Shown piece by piece: positions 1 through 9,066 of a DNA stretch of 64,000 bases. How positions within the stretch are numbered: position 1 is the stretch's first letter; each line of letters starts with the position of its first letter. The notes under the pieces are model-generated. The model saw only the letters and a list, made by a program, of their open reading frames with translations. It was not told the origin of the DNA and did not search any database. This stretch comes from Sphingomonas_Q fennica_A (lineage in GTDB: Bacteria > Pseudomonadota > Alphaproteobacteria > Sphingomonadales > Sphingomonadaceae): the NCBI GenBank assembly GCA_036946415.1, contig JAQIJD010000011.1:1-64000 (forward strand), in the 5' to 3' direction. A program made the position numbers and the translations under genes.

Positions 1-560
1 GCACGTCGGACGAGGCGATCGACGTCGCCGGCCGCCATGCCGAAGTCTATGCCACCTGGGGCGAGACGCTGGACGCCACGCGCGAGACGATCGCCCGGGT
101 CCGTGCCTCGGCCGCGCGCTATGGCCGCAACCCCGGCTTCTCGCTCTCGCTCCGCCCCGTCATCGCCGACACGGAAGAGGCGGCGTGGAAGAAGGCGGCC
201 GATATCGAGGAGCAGGTCCGCGCCAACCGCGTGGCGGCAGGCCTGCCGATCGCCGGCCACGAACCGCCCAATGACGGCGCCCGCCGCCTGCTGCGCACCG
301 CCGCACAGATCCGGCAGGACAAGCGCCTGTGGACGGGCGTCGCCGCGCTGACCGGTGCTGCGGGCAATTCGACCGGCCTCGTCGGCACGCCCGAGCAGGT
401 GGCCGAGGCGATGCTCGATTATTACGATCTCGGCGTCGATCACTTCCTGATCCGCGGCTTCGATCCGCTGGGCGATGCGGTGGACTATGGCCGCGACCTG
501 ATCCCGCTGGTGCGCGCGCGCGTCGCGGAGCGGGACGCCCGGGCCGCGGTCGCCGCCTGA
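1..560 (+). CDS. LLM-class flavin-dependent monooxygenase, C-terminal part
   Basis: The reading frame is open from base 3 at the left edge, and the last 186 residues are visible. They match the C-terminal half of the bacterial luciferase-like / alkanesulfonate monooxygenase (SsuD) family. Typical signs are the segment GLVGTPEQVAEAMLDYYDLG followed by FLIRGFDPLGDA, which closes the TIM barrel. Family members use FMNH2 from a separate reductase and O2 to cleave C-S or other C-heteroatom bonds in the cytoplasm. The stop codon overlaps the ATG of the following binding-protein gene (TGATG), so the two are translationally coupled. The N-terminus and flavin-contacting residues lie outside the window, so the exact substrate class is unknown. 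Confidence 0.85.
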   Translation, partial: TSDEAIDVAGRHAEVYATWGETLDATRETIARVRASAARYGRNPGFSLSLRPVIADTEEAAWKKAADIEEQVRANRVAAGLPIAGHEPPNDGARRLLRTAAQIRQDKRLWTGVAALTGAAGNSTGLVGTPEQVAEAMLDYYDLGVDHFLIRGFDPLGDAVDYGRDLIPLVRARVAERDARAAVAA

Positions 561-1505
561 TGGCCGGCTGGACGCGCCGTTCCGCCCTCGTCGGTCTGGG
601 CGGCGCGCTGCTCGCCGGCGGCTGCGGCGGCGCGTCCTCCCCCGCGCCTGCGCGTCGCCAGCCAGCGCGGCGGCACCAAGGCGATGATGGAGGCGAGCGG
701 GACGCTCGACGGCGCGCCCTACGCCGTCGAATGGTCCGATTTCGCCGCCGCCCAGCCGTTGCTGGAAGCGGTGAGCGCGGGGGCGGCCGATCTCGGCGGG
801 GCGGGCGATGCGCCGTTCCTGTTCGCCTGGCGCGGCGGGGCACGCATCCGTTCCGTCCAGGCGACACGCTACGGCCCGCGCAACGCCGGCAATGCGATCC
901 TGGTGCGGCGGGACGCGCCCTTCCGTACGGTGGCGGACCTCAGCGGCCGGCGCGTGGCGACCGGACGCGGCTCGGTCGGCCACTTCCTGCTGCTGCGCGC
1001 GCTCGCCGGGGCCGGCCTGCCCGCCGATGCGGTCGAGATCGCCTTCATGACGCCGGGCGACGCCAAGGCCGCGTTCGATGCCGGCGCGGTCGATGCCTGG
1101 TCGACCTGGAACCCCTATGTCGGCGCCGCCCTGCTGCGCGGCGGTGCGCGCGCACTGGTCGACGGGCGCGGGTTGATGACGGGCTATGCCTTTCTGGTCG
1201 GCAATACCGACGCGATCACCGCTAAGCACGCGGCCGTCGCCGATTTCGCCCGCCGCCATGCCGCAGCGCAGGCCTGGGCGACCGCCAACCCCGATGCCTT
1301 CGGTCGCGTGCTGGCGAAGGAGACCGGCCTGCCGGACGATATCGCCCGCTACACCGCCGATCGGGCTTTCTATCCGGTGCCGACCGACGCCACCGTCATC
1401 GCCGCGATGCAGACGGTCATCGCGACGTTCGATCCCCGCGGGGCGGACGCCGGCCCGCCGCTGCCCCAGGCCTTCGACAGGAGTTTCGATGTCCATGCCG
1501 CCTGA
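560..1505 (+). pseudogene. Sulfonate-type ABC substrate-binding lipoprotein, split by a +1 frameshift
   Basis: The ATG overlaps the stop of the upstream monooxygenase gene and encodes a lipoprotein signal with a twin-arginine start (WTRRSALVG) and lipobox LLAGGC. The mature protein, from about LRVASQRGGTK onward, continues in the next frame. Removing one C from the five-C run at 639-643 joins the two parts as SSPRLRVASQRGG and gives 314 residues, normal for NMT1/SsuA-type periplasmic binding proteins. Without repair, only a signal-less product starting at 684 could be made. The protein is expected to capture a sulfonate-like anion and deliver it to an ABC permease. It resembles the binding protein at 5473-6423, which shares the D-GRG motif late in the sequence. 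The frameshift may be a sequencing error. Confidence 0.8.
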
Positions 1506-2502
1506 CCGGCCCTGGCGGCCGGACCGCCGCGCGCTGCTGCTGGCCGGTGGGGCGGGGCTGCTGCTGGCCGCGTGCGGGCGCGAGACGACCGGCGCGCCCG
1601 GGCCCGCCGCCGGCGTGCTGCGCGCCTCCGTCACCGGCCGCGGCGCCAACGACATGCGTCTGCTGCTGCGGGCGAGCGGCCTCGAGCCGCAGGGCTACCG
1701 CGTCGATTACAGCGAATTCCAGTCGGGCCACCTCGTCATCGAGGCGCTGAACGGCGGCGCGCTGGACTATGGCAGCATGAGCGAGATCCCGCCCGCCTTC
1801 GCCGCAGCCTCCTCTCGCCAGAGCTTCCGCCAGATCGCGGTGGTGCGCGGCGACGTCAACAATCAGGTCGTCCTCCTGCCGCGCGGCTCCCAAATCCGCG
1901 ATCTTGCCGGGCTGAGGGGCAAGCGCGTCGGCTATGTCCGCGCGACGACGACGCAATATTTCCTGATCCGGATGCTGCAATCGGTCGGCCTCGGCTGGGG
2001 CGATATCGTGCCCGTGCCGATGACGGTTTCGGACGGGGCCGCGGCCTTCTCGTCGGGTGCGCTCGATGCCTGGGCGATCTACGGCTTCCCGATCCAGCGC
2101 GCGATGGCGACCGAGGGGGCGACGATCCTGCGCTCCGCGCTCGGCTTCCTCTCGGGCAATTATGTCGTCTCGGCGCATGTCGATGCGCTGGCGGACCCGG
2201 AACGCGCGCGGCTGATCGGCGACTATCTGACGCTGTCGCAACGGGCGCATCGCTGGGCGGCGGCGCACCACGACCGGCTCGCCCCGCTGGTGGCCGACGC
2301 GATCGGCGTCCCCGTCGCCTATGTGCGCGACCAGCTCGCGCGGCAGAGCGACGATTATATGCTCGGCCCCGTCACCCCCGCCGCCATCGCCTCCCAGCAG
2401 GCGGTGGCCGATCTGTTCGCCGAACAGAAGCTCATTCCCCGCGCCGTCGACATGAAGCCGCTGTGGGACGATCGCTACACCCGCATTCTGGAGACCGCCT
2501 GA
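1489..2502 (+). CDS. Second sulfonate/nitrate-type ABC substrate-binding lipoprotein
   Basis: This 337-residue protein starts at an ATG preceded by AGGAG five bases upstream, inside the 3' end of the preceding gene. Residues 13-14 are RR, and a hydrophobic stretch ends in LLLAAC with the lipidated Cys at 29. The body fits the NMT1 / SsuA / TauA type-2 periplasmic binding fold: it contains the segment GALDYGSMSEIPPAFAAAS, which forms part of the ligand site, and ALDAWAIYGFPIQ. It probably delivers an organosulfur or other small anion to the inner-membrane permease. Its stop overlaps the next start by one base (TGATG). It is clearly a different paralogue from the neighbour at 560-1505. Confidence 0.88.
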   Translation: MSMPPDRPWRPDRRALLLAGGAGLLLAACGRETTGAPGPAAGVLRASVTGRGANDMRLLLRASGLEPQGYRVDYSEFQSGHLVIEALNGGALDYGSMSEIPPAFAAASSRQSFRQIAVVRGDVNNQVVLLPRGSQIRDLAGLRGKRVGYVRATTTQYFLIRMLQSVGLGWGDIVPVPMTVSDGAAAFSSGALDAWAIYGFPIQRAMATEGATILRSALGFLSGNYVVSAHVDALADPERARLIGDYLTLSQRAHRWAAAHHDRLAPLVADAIGVPVAYVRDQLARQSDDYMLGPVTPAAIASQQAVADLFAEQKLIPRAVDMKPLWDDRYTRILETA

Positions 2503-3683
2503 TGACCGCGACCCTGGCGCTCACCCGCCCGACGCCGCCTGCGCCCGCGCGCCCGTCGGACGAGACGCTGGCCGCGATCACCGCGTCCCTCGCCGCCCGT
2601 GCCGAGGAGCATGATCGTGCCGGCACCTTCCCGGCCGCCAATTTCGCGCTGCTGGCACGGCACGGCCTGATCGGCCTGACGGTGCCGCAGGCGCTGGGCG
2701 GACAGGGCGCCGGTCTGGCGGACGCGCTCCGCGTCCTCGCCGCGGTCGCCAGGGGCGATCCCTCGACCGCCCTCATCCTCTACATGACCTATGCCTATCA
2801 CGCCCAGCCCGCCCGCGCGCGCAGCTGGCCGGCGCACATCTACGAGCGGCTGGCGCGCGAGGCGGTGGCGGGCGGCGGGCTGATCGGCGGCCTCCGCGTC
2901 GAGCCGGAGCTCGGCACGCCCGTCCGCGGCGGCCTGCCCGCCACGGTCGCGCGCCGCACCGCCACCGGTTGGGCGCTCAGTGGCACCAAGATCTATTCGA
3001 CCGGATCGACCGGCCTCGCCTGGTATTCGGTCTGGGCGAAGACCGACGAGGCGAGCGCCCGCGTCGGAAACTTTCTGGTGGCGGCGGGCAGCCCCGGCAT
3101 CACGATCGTGCCCGCCTGGGACCATCTGGGGATGCGCGCCACCGTCAGCCACGAAGTGCGCTTCGAAGAGACGCCGATCCCCGCCGATCATGCGGTGGAC
3201 GTGCGCGCGCCGGACGGCTGGACGCCGCAGCCGGGCGACACGCAGGGGCTGTGGAACGCACTGGCGATCCCGACCATCTACGATGGCGCCGCCCGCGCCG
3301 CGCGCGACTGGCTGGCGACCTATCTGAACGAACGCACGCCCGCCAATCTCGGCGCGCCGCTCGCCACGCTGCCGCGCGTGCAGGAGAAGTTCGGCGAGAT
3401 CGAGGCGCTGTTGCAGGTGAACCGCACGCTGATCCGGAGCGCGGCGGAGCAAGCCGAGGCGGGCGATCCGCCATCGGCGAGCCAGGCCAATGTCGTGAAG
3501 CAGGTGGCGACGGGCAATGCGCTGCGCGCCGTGCAGATCGGGCTGGAGCTGACCGGAAATCCCGGCCTCTCGCGCAGCAACCCCCTCGAGCGCCATTATC
3601 GCGACGTGCTGTGCGCGCGCATCCACAGCCCGCAGGACGACACGATCCTGATCGCGGCCGGCCGGGCGGGGCTGGCCCGATGA
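2502..3683 (+). CDS. Acyl-CoA-dehydrogenase-like flavoprotein (SfnB/DszC type)
   Basis: This 393-residue protein has the acyl-CoA dehydrogenase fold. It has a helical N-terminus with GLIGLTVPQALGGQGAGLAD, a middle beta domain with the flavin-contact stretch GTKIYSTGST, and a C-terminal helical bundle (LTGNPGLSRSNPLERHYRD). Members found with LLM monooxygenases and sulfonate-type binding proteins are usually the SfnB/DszC subgroup. Those act on sulfur compounds, as monooxygenases or uncharacterised oxidases, and not in fatty-acid oxidation. That assignment is inferred from context. The gene is coupled on both sides: its ATG overlaps the upstream stop, and its TGA overlaps the next ATG. Confidence 0.85.
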   Translation: MTATLALTRPTPPAPARPSDETLAAITASLAARAEEHDRAGTFPAANFALLARHGLIGLTVPQALGGQGAGLADALRVLAAVARGDPSTALILYMTYAYHAQPARARSWPAHIYERLAREAVAGGGLIGGLRVEPELGTPVRGGLPATVARRTATGWALSGTKIYSTGSTGLAWYSVWAKTDEASARVGNFLVAAGSPGITIVPAWDHLGMRATVSHEVRFEETPIPADHAVDVRAPDGWTPQPGDTQGLWNALAIPTIYDGAARAARDWLATYLNERTPANLGAPLATLPRVQEKFGEIEALLQVNRTLIRSAAEQAEAGDPPSASQANVVKQVATGNALRAVQIGLELTGNPGLSRSNPLERHYRDVLCARIHSPQDDTILIAAGRAGLAR

Positions 3684-4627
3684 GCCTCGTCATCGCCAGC
3701 CAGATGGAGGAGCCGTTCAACGATCTGCTCCGCGCCCGCCCCTCGCGCCCCACGGTGATCCCGGTGGCGGAAGACCGGCCGTGGACCGCGGCCCGCGATG
3801 CCGACGTCCTGCTCGCCCGCCCCTCGCCCGCCTGGCGCGCGCATCGCGACCGGCCGCGGCCCGATCCGTGGCCCGGCCGTCTGCGCTGGGTCTACAGCGC
3901 CTCGGCCGGGATCGATCCCTATCCGCGCTGGCTGCTGGAGGCGCCGCTCGTCAGCTGCGGCCGCGGCGTTTCGGCCGAGGAGATCGCCGATTATGTGATC
4001 GCCGCGCTCTACCTACAGGCCAAGGATCTGGAAGGCGTGCGCGCACGCAGTCCGGAGGAATGGCGGCAGGCGCCGCTCGGGCGGATCGCGGGCACCACGC
4101 TCGGCCTCGTCGGCTTCGGCGCGATCGGGCAGGCGGTGGCGCGCCGTGCGCTGGCGCTGGGCATGGCGGTCAGCGCCATCCGCCGCCGCCCGCTGCCGAG
4201 CCCGGTCGCGGGCGTCCGCCTGCGCGGCGATCTGTCGGCGCTCGTCGCCGAGGCCGACCACCTCGTCCTCGCCCTGCCCGGCACGGACGACAGCCGCGCG
4301 CTGATCGACGCAGCGGCCCTCGCGCACGCGCGGCCGCACGCGCATCTCGTCAACGTCGGCCGCGGATCGGTGCTGGATCAGGAGGCGCTGGTCGCATCGC
4401 TCGATGCCGGCCGGCTCGGCTTCGCCACGCTCGACGTGACCGAACCCGAACCGCTGCCCGCCGGCCACCCGCTCTGGACGCACCCCAAGGTGCGCCTGAC
4501 CCCGCACGTCTCCTCCAATCACACCCGCGTCCGCGACCGCCTGTTCGACCGCATCGCCGCCGATCTCGACCGCTTCACCAGCGGCGGGACGCCCGGCGAC
4601 CTGGTCGATCCCGTCGCCGGCTATTGA
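3680..4627 (+). CDS. D-isomer-specific 2-hydroxyacid dehydrogenase family protein
   Basis: This 315-residue protein has the two-domain NAD(P)-dependent D-2-hydroxyacid dehydrogenase layout. The dinucleotide motif GFGAIGQ is at residues 145-151. The catalytic Arg lies in NVGRGSVLD, the Glu in DVTEPEPLP and the His in TPHVSS. Such enzymes interconvert 2-keto and D-2-hydroxy acids. Its start overlaps the upstream stop by four bases (ATGA), so it belongs to the same transcript as the monooxygenase and binding-protein genes. Together with the aldolase that follows, it suggests the cluster processes a carbon skeleton left after desulfurisation. The substrate cannot be read from the sequence. Confidence 0.85.
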   Translation: MSLVIASQMEEPFNDLLRARPSRPTVIPVAEDRPWTAARDADVLLARPSPAWRAHRDRPRPDPWPGRLRWVYSASAGIDPYPRWLLEAPLVSCGRGVSAEEIADYVIAALYLQAKDLEGVRARSPEEWRQAPLGRIAGTTLGLVGFGAIGQAVARRALALGMAVSAIRRRPLPSPVAGVRLRGDLSALVAEADHLVLALPGTDDSRALIDAAALAHARPHAHLVNVGRGSVLDQEALVASLDAGRLGFATLDVTEPEPLPAGHPLWTHPKVRLTPHVSSNHTRVRDRLFDRIAADLDRFTSGGTPGDLVDPVAGY

Positions 4628-4638
4628 AAGGCATCTCC

Positions 4639-5418
4639 ATGAACAGCCCCGTCGATCATTCCGCCTTTCGCCTCCGCACGGACGATGCGCCCCGCTCGAT
4701 CGAGGAGGAGCGGCTGCACCGCAAGCGGCGGCTGGCCGCCGGCTACCGGGTCTTCGCGCTGAAGGGCTACGACCACGGCCTCGCCGGCCACATCACCGCG
4801 CGCGATCCGGAATATGAGGACCGCTTCTGGGTGGCGCCGCTGGGGCCGTGGTTCGGCCATATCCGCGTATCCGATCTGGTGCTGGTCGATCATGACGGCA
4901 CGATCCTCGACGGCGAGGGGCCGATCAACCAGGCGGGCTTCGCCATCCACTCGGCGCTGCACAAGGCGCGGCCGGACGTGATCGCGGCGGCGCATTCGCA
5001 CTCGCTCTACGGCAAGGCATGGTCGGCGCTGGGCCGCCTGCTCGATCCGATCAGCCAGGACGCCTGCTTCTTCTACGGCGAACATGCGCTGTTCGAGACG
5101 TTCTCCGGCATCGTCTGGGACCAGTCCGAAGGCGACCGGATCGCCGCGGCGCTGGGCGACAGGCGCGCCGTCATCCTCCAGAATCACGGTATCCTGACGG
5201 TCGGCCGCAGCGTGGACAGCGCCGTATCGAGCTATGTGGCGATGGAAACGGCGTGCCATGCGCAACTGCTGGCGGAGGCTGCCGGCACGGTGAAACCGAT
5301 TTCGGACGAGGTCGCGGCCTACACCGCCGGCCAGATGCGCGGCCGCGATCCCGGCGCGCACGGCTTCCGCCCGCTCTACGAACGCATCCTGCGCGAGCAG
5401 CCCGACTTTCTCGACTGA
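4639..5418 (+). CDS. Class II aldolase/adducin family protein
   Basis: This 259-residue protein matches the class II aldolase/adducin family. The zinc-ligand pattern is present as HSHSLYG at 119-125 and NHGILTVG at 182-189. GHITARDP at 50-57 is the conserved start of the domain. Members are metal-dependent aldolases or decarboxylases of sugar-like substrates. The gene follows the hydroxyacid dehydrogenase after 11 bases and is the last gene of the rightward operon. Its role could be cleavage of a hydroxy-acid or sulfo-sugar-like intermediate, but that is inferred only from neighbours. A convergent gene begins 54 bases downstream. Confidence 0.85.
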   Translation: MNSPVDHSAFRLRTDDAPRSIEEERLHRKRRLAAGYRVFALKGYDHGLAGHITARDPEYEDRFWVAPLGPWFGHIRVSDLVLVDHDGTILDGEGPINQAGFAIHSALHKARPDVIAAAHSHSLYGKAWSALGRLLDPISQDACFFYGEHALFETFSGIVWDQSEGDRIAAALGDRRAVILQNHGILTVGRSVDSAVSSYVAMETACHAQLLAEAAGTVKPISDEVAAYTAGQMRGRDPGAHGFRPLYERILREQPDFLD

Positions 5419-5430
5419 ACTAGCGGGTAG

Positions 5431-5459
5431 CCCTCGACTTCGCTGCGCGACGTCGGGGG
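5431..5459. terminator. Possible bidirectional terminator hairpin
   Basis: An imperfect inverted repeat, CCCTCGAC paired with GTCGGGGG, lies in the 54-base gap between two convergent genes. There is no T-run, so intrinsic termination is uncertain. Part of it (CTCGACTTCGCT) also resembles the intergenic repeat found near 34.6 kb. Confidence 0.35.
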
Positions 5460-5472
5460 GCCACGCACGATC

Positions 5473-6423
5473 TCACCGTCGAGCCGCCTCGGCGAATACC
5501 GTCGCATCCACCAGCGGCGCCACATCCACCCGCGCCGGCAGCACGCCTTCGTCCGCGAAGCGATCCGCCACCCGCTGGAGATCGCGCATCACGGCGGCAT
5601 CGGGCGCGATCAGCGTCGGGCGTTCGCGTCCCACCACCACCCGCGCGATCGGCAGCGTGACGCGCGTGACGCGGGCGAAGACGCGCGCATAAGGCTCGGG
5701 ATGCGCCGCCGCCCAGGCATTGGCGGCGCGCTGGCGGCGGACGTAATCGACGATCGCGGCGCGCTTGGCCGGATCGGCAAGCGCCGCCTCCGACACGGTC
5801 AGGAAGGACAAGCCGCTGTTGATCCCGCGCCCGTCGCGCAGGACGCGGGCGCCGTCCGCCTCGGCGAGCGCCTGATAGGTGCCGAACGTCGCCCAGGCAT
5901 CGATCCGGCCAGAGGCGAAGGCCGCCTGCGCGTCGCCCGGCAGCATGAAGCCGATCTTCACCGCCGCCGGCGGCACCCCCGCCTCGCGCAGCGCCCCCAG
6001 CAGCAGATAATGGGCGATGCTGCCGCGCGCCGAGGACACGATCACCTGTTTGCCGCGCAGATCGGAAACGCGCGCGATCGGCGAGCCCTTCGGCACGAGG
6101 ATGGCGACGCTTCGCCCCGACGCGCGCGTGGCGGCGACGATGCGGATCGGCGCTTTGGCCGCCGCCGCCGCGATCACCGGCGTATCGCCTGCGGGGGCGG
6201 TATCGACCGCGCCCGCGTTCAGCGCCTCGAACAGCGGGGCGGCGCCGGCGAAGGTTGCCCAGCGCACCGCGAACCGCGCGCCGCGGAACGCATCGGCCGC
6301 CTTCACCTTCGCCTCGCTCAGGCCGACCTGATCGCCCAGCACCAGCGTCACCCGCCCATCGGGCGCCGCCTTCGGGCCGCAGGCGGACATCGCCAGCAGC
6401 AGCGGGATCGCCAGCCGACGCAT
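5473..6423 (-). CDS. Third sulfonate/nitrate-type ABC substrate-binding protein
   Basis: This 316-residue protein starts with a short signal (MRRLAIPLLLAMSAC) whose Cys is probably lipidated, although Met at -3 is unusual for a lipobox. The body follows the NMT1/SsuA fold: GAVDTAPAGDTPVIAA in the ligand region, GKQVIVSSARGSIAHYLL, and GRIDAWATFGTYQ. It resembles the binding protein at 560-1505 in order and motifs, so the two are likely paralogues with related ligands. The start codon overlaps the stop of the upstream TonB-dependent receptor gene, so outer-membrane import and periplasmic capture are coupled in one transcript. Confidence 0.87.
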   Translation of the reverse strand: MRRLAIPLLLAMSACGPKAAPDGRVTLVLGDQVGLSEAKVKAADAFRGARFAVRWATFAGAAPLFEALNAGAVDTAPAGDTPVIAAAAAKAPIRIVAATRASGRSVAILVPKGSPIARVSDLRGKQVIVSSARGSIAHYLLLGALREAGVPPAAVKIGFMLPGDAQAAFASGRIDAWATFGTYQALAEADGARVLRDGRGINSGLSFLTVSEAALADPAKRAAIVDYVRRQRAANAWAAAHPEPYARVFARVTRVTLPIARVVVGRERPTLIAPDAAVMRDLQRVADRFADEGVLPARVDVAPLVDATVFAEAARR

Positions 6424-8936
6424 CAGAAATCCACCGAGACGCGGCCGTAGTAGAAGCCGCCCGCCGCCGAGAAGGGCGAGAGGCCGTAGACGAACGAGGC
6501 GCTGCCCGTCGCCGTATTGTTCTGGCCGCGCTCGTCGGGGCGGACGTCGAAGAGGTTCGCGGCCCCGCCCGCCAGCTTCAGCCAACGGGTGAGCGCGTAG
6601 CTGACGTTCAGATCCGTGATCCACTTCGCGCCGAAGCGCGCATCCTGCGACGGCAGTTCGGAGCGGATATATTGATAGCGGCCGAAACGCGTCAGCCGCG
6701 CATCGACGTGGACCGGCCCGCGCTTCCAGTCCGCCCCCAGGATCAGCTTGCTGCGCGGCTGGGTGACGGTGAGATCGCCGCGCACCGCGCGCGTCAGGTA
6801 GATGAGGCTGCCGCCGGCATTCGCGGGGGCGAGCGCCGCCAGCTCGGGCGGGGTATCCGCCACGCGCAGGATCTTCGTGCGATTGTAGTTGAGGGCGGCG
6901 CTGAGGTTGATCCGGCCGAGATCGCCCAGCCCCCGCGTCACGTCCGCCACCACGTCCACCCCGCGTGCGCGCGTGTCGACCATGTTGGCGAAATAGGTGA
7001 TATACTCGCCGCCGGTCAGCCCGTTGGCGATCAGGATGCGGCCGACCGCGGGGCCGAGCAGCGTCCCCGTCCGGCTGATCCGGTCCTTCACCGTCACCTG
7101 ATAGGCATCGATCGTGATGTTGACGCGATCCGCCGGCCGGATCACCCCGCCGAAGCCGAAGTTGAACGACTTTTCGGGCTTCAGATCCTGTGCCCCCAGC
7201 GCGCGGCCGATCGCCGAGGCGGGCGTCACGATCTTGGACAGCGAAGGCCCGGACACGCCCGTCACCGGGTTGATGCCGGTGCGGCTGTCGGTCTGCGCAT
7301 AGCCGATCTGGGAGAGCGACGGTGCGCGGAAGCCGCTGCCGATCGTGCCGCGCAGGGCGAAGCCGTCGGACAGGTCGTAGCGGCTGTTGAGCTTGCCGCC
7401 GAAGGTGGTGCCGGCGCTGTCGTCATAATGCTCGACGCGGACGGCGGCGCCCACGAACCAGCGCCGCGTCGGATTGAGCGCCGCATCGAGATAGCCGGCG
7501 ATGCTGTCGCGCCTCAAGCGTACCGCATCCGCCGGCGACAGGATCACGCCCGCCTGCGCCCCCACCTGTGCCGCGCGGCCGACGTTCGGGTTCCCGTCCT
7601 GATCGCCCGGCCGATAGATGTAGCCGCCGTTGCGATAGCCGTCCGCCTCGCCGGCGAAGGTGGTGAAGCGATCCATCCGCTGCTCGATCCCGGCGGATAG
7701 GATCAGCGGCTCGGCCAGCCCCACTGCGATCCCCTTCGAAAGATCGAGGTTCGTCACCCACTGCTCGAACCGGTAGGTCGCCAGATTGTCGAACCGCGTC
7801 GGGCCGGTCGGCCCCAGCGAGGGATTGATCGTATAGTCGCTATACTGGCGGTTGCGATTGCGGCCGTAGCTGGTGCTGAGATCCCAGCGGACACCGGCGG
7901 CCTCGCCCTTCGCGCCGCCCAACACCTGCCAGTCGCTTTCGGCGGTGTTGTTCAGCGGATAATAGCCCGCCGGAAACAGCACGTCGAAACTGGCGAGGCT
8001 GTTCGGCCGGCGGAAGTTGTTGCCGATCACCGTGTCGCGCTCGCCATAGGTCGCATGGGAATAGAGCGTCACGCTGTCGCCCACCGGCAGTTCGGCATTG
8101 TAGCCGAGGTTGAAGGCCTTCACCTCCGGATCGCCGTTATGCGCGCCATCGCCGTTCCAGCTGGCGTTCCTGGGGTTGCCGGCGGGCGAATAGGGCAGAT
8201 CGGGGGCATAGAAGTTCCACCACGTCAGCCCGCGTTTCCGCGCGTCGGCACTGACATGCAGGAAGCCGCCGTCGCCCAGTCCGAACCCCGCATCGGCCTC
8301 CGCACGCCAGGTGCCGAGTTCGCCCTTGCCGCCATAGAGCCGCCCGCCGAGCAGCCCGGCATGGACGCCGCTGTCGCCCGATTTCAGCACGACGTTGACG
8401 ACGCCCGCCACCGCATCCGATCCATATTGCGCGGCGGCGCTGTCCTTCAGCACCTCGACATAGGCGATCGCCGCGATCGGGATGACGTCGAAGTCGACCG
8501 GGTTGACGCCGCTCGTGTCGCCGCCGCCGTTGGTCAGCAGCGCGCCGTTGTGGCGGCGCTTCCCGTTGACCAGCACGAGCGTATAGGCCGGCCCCATGCC
8601 GCGGTTGTTGATCGGGCGGACGACCGAATTGATCCCCGCCGTCGTCTGGCCGAAATTGATCGAGGGCAGCAGCCGCGACAGCGATTCCGCCAGGTCCGCG
8701 CGGCCCGTGCCGGTCAGCGCATCGGCCTGGATCACGTCGATCGGCGCGGGGCTTTCGGCCAGCGTGCGCGGCCGGCCGCCGCGGTTGCCCGTCACTACCA
8801 CCGTCTCCTCGGGCGGCGGCCCCGCGGCCTCCGCCGCCGCGGGCGCGGCGGGGTCGGCCGCCGCCGATGCCGCGGCCGGCACCAGAAGAACCGAGCCGGC
8901 CAGAAGAACGGCGCGGCGCTTTCGATTATTCGTCAC
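6423..8936 (-). CDS. TonB-dependent outer-membrane receptor
   Basis: This 837-residue protein has an N-terminal signal peptide (RRAVLLAGSVLLVPAAASAA). A TonB-box-like stretch ETVVVTGN follows, then a plug domain with VLVNGKRRHNG and the plug end QYGSDAVAGVVNVVLK. The rest is a beta-barrel ending in an aromatic residue (GRVSVDF), as needed for barrel insertion. It should import a scarce substrate across the outer membrane using TonB energy. Its stop overlaps the start of the adjacent binding protein, making that protein its likely partner. The sequence does not identify the ligand; an organosulfur compound is inferred from the locus. Confidence 0.92.
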   Translation of the reverse strand: MTNNRKRRAVLLAGSVLLVPAAASAAADPAAPAAAEAAGPPPEETVVVTGNRGGRPRTLAESPAPIDVIQADALTGTGRADLAESLSRLLPSINFGQTTAGINSVVRPINNRGMGPAYTLVLVNGKRRHNGALLTNGGGDTSGVNPVDFDVIPIAAIAYVEVLKDSAAAQYGSDAVAGVVNVVLKSGDSGVHAGLLGGRLYGGKGELGTWRAEADAGFGLGDGGFLHVSADARKRGLTWWNFYAPDLPYSPAGNPRNASWNGDGAHNGDPEVKAFNLGYNAELPVGDSVTLYSHATYGERDTVIGNNFRRPNSLASFDVLFPAGYYPLNNTAESDWQVLGGAKGEAAGVRWDLSTSYGRNRNRQYSDYTINPSLGPTGPTRFDNLATYRFEQWVTNLDLSKGIAVGLAEPLILSAGIEQRMDRFTTFAGEADGYRNGGYIYRPGDQDGNPNVGRAAQVGAQAGVILSPADAVRLRRDSIAGYLDAALNPTRRWFVGAAVRVEHYDDSAGTTFGGKLNSRYDLSDGFALRGTIGSGFRAPSLSQIGYAQTDSRTGINPVTGVSGPSLSKIVTPASAIGRALGAQDLKPEKSFNFGFGGVIRPADRVNITIDAYQVTVKDRISRTGTLLGPAVGRILIANGLTGGEYITYFANMVDTRARGVDVVADVTRGLGDLGRINLSAALNYNRTKILRVADTPPELAALAPANAGGSLIYLTRAVRGDLTVTQPRSKLILGADWKRGPVHVDARLTRFGRYQYIRSELPSQDARFGAKWITDLNVSYALTRWLKLAGGAANLFDVRPDERGQNNTATGSASFVYGLSPFSAAGGFYYGRVSVDF

Positions 8937-9066
8937 CTCAATACCCCCTTTATTCAGCGTCGGGAGTATCTTCTCGTCATCTCTTGGCCAATGAAGCTAT
9001 TATTGTTGTGGATTAACCGGGTGCGACTTTCTTATACTTAACGACGATGCTTCCTCATACGCACCG

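Noticed and set aside
6255..7700. Plus-strand frame opposite the TonB receptor
   Set aside because: Mirror of the receptor coding sequence with Arg/Asp-rich low-information translation.
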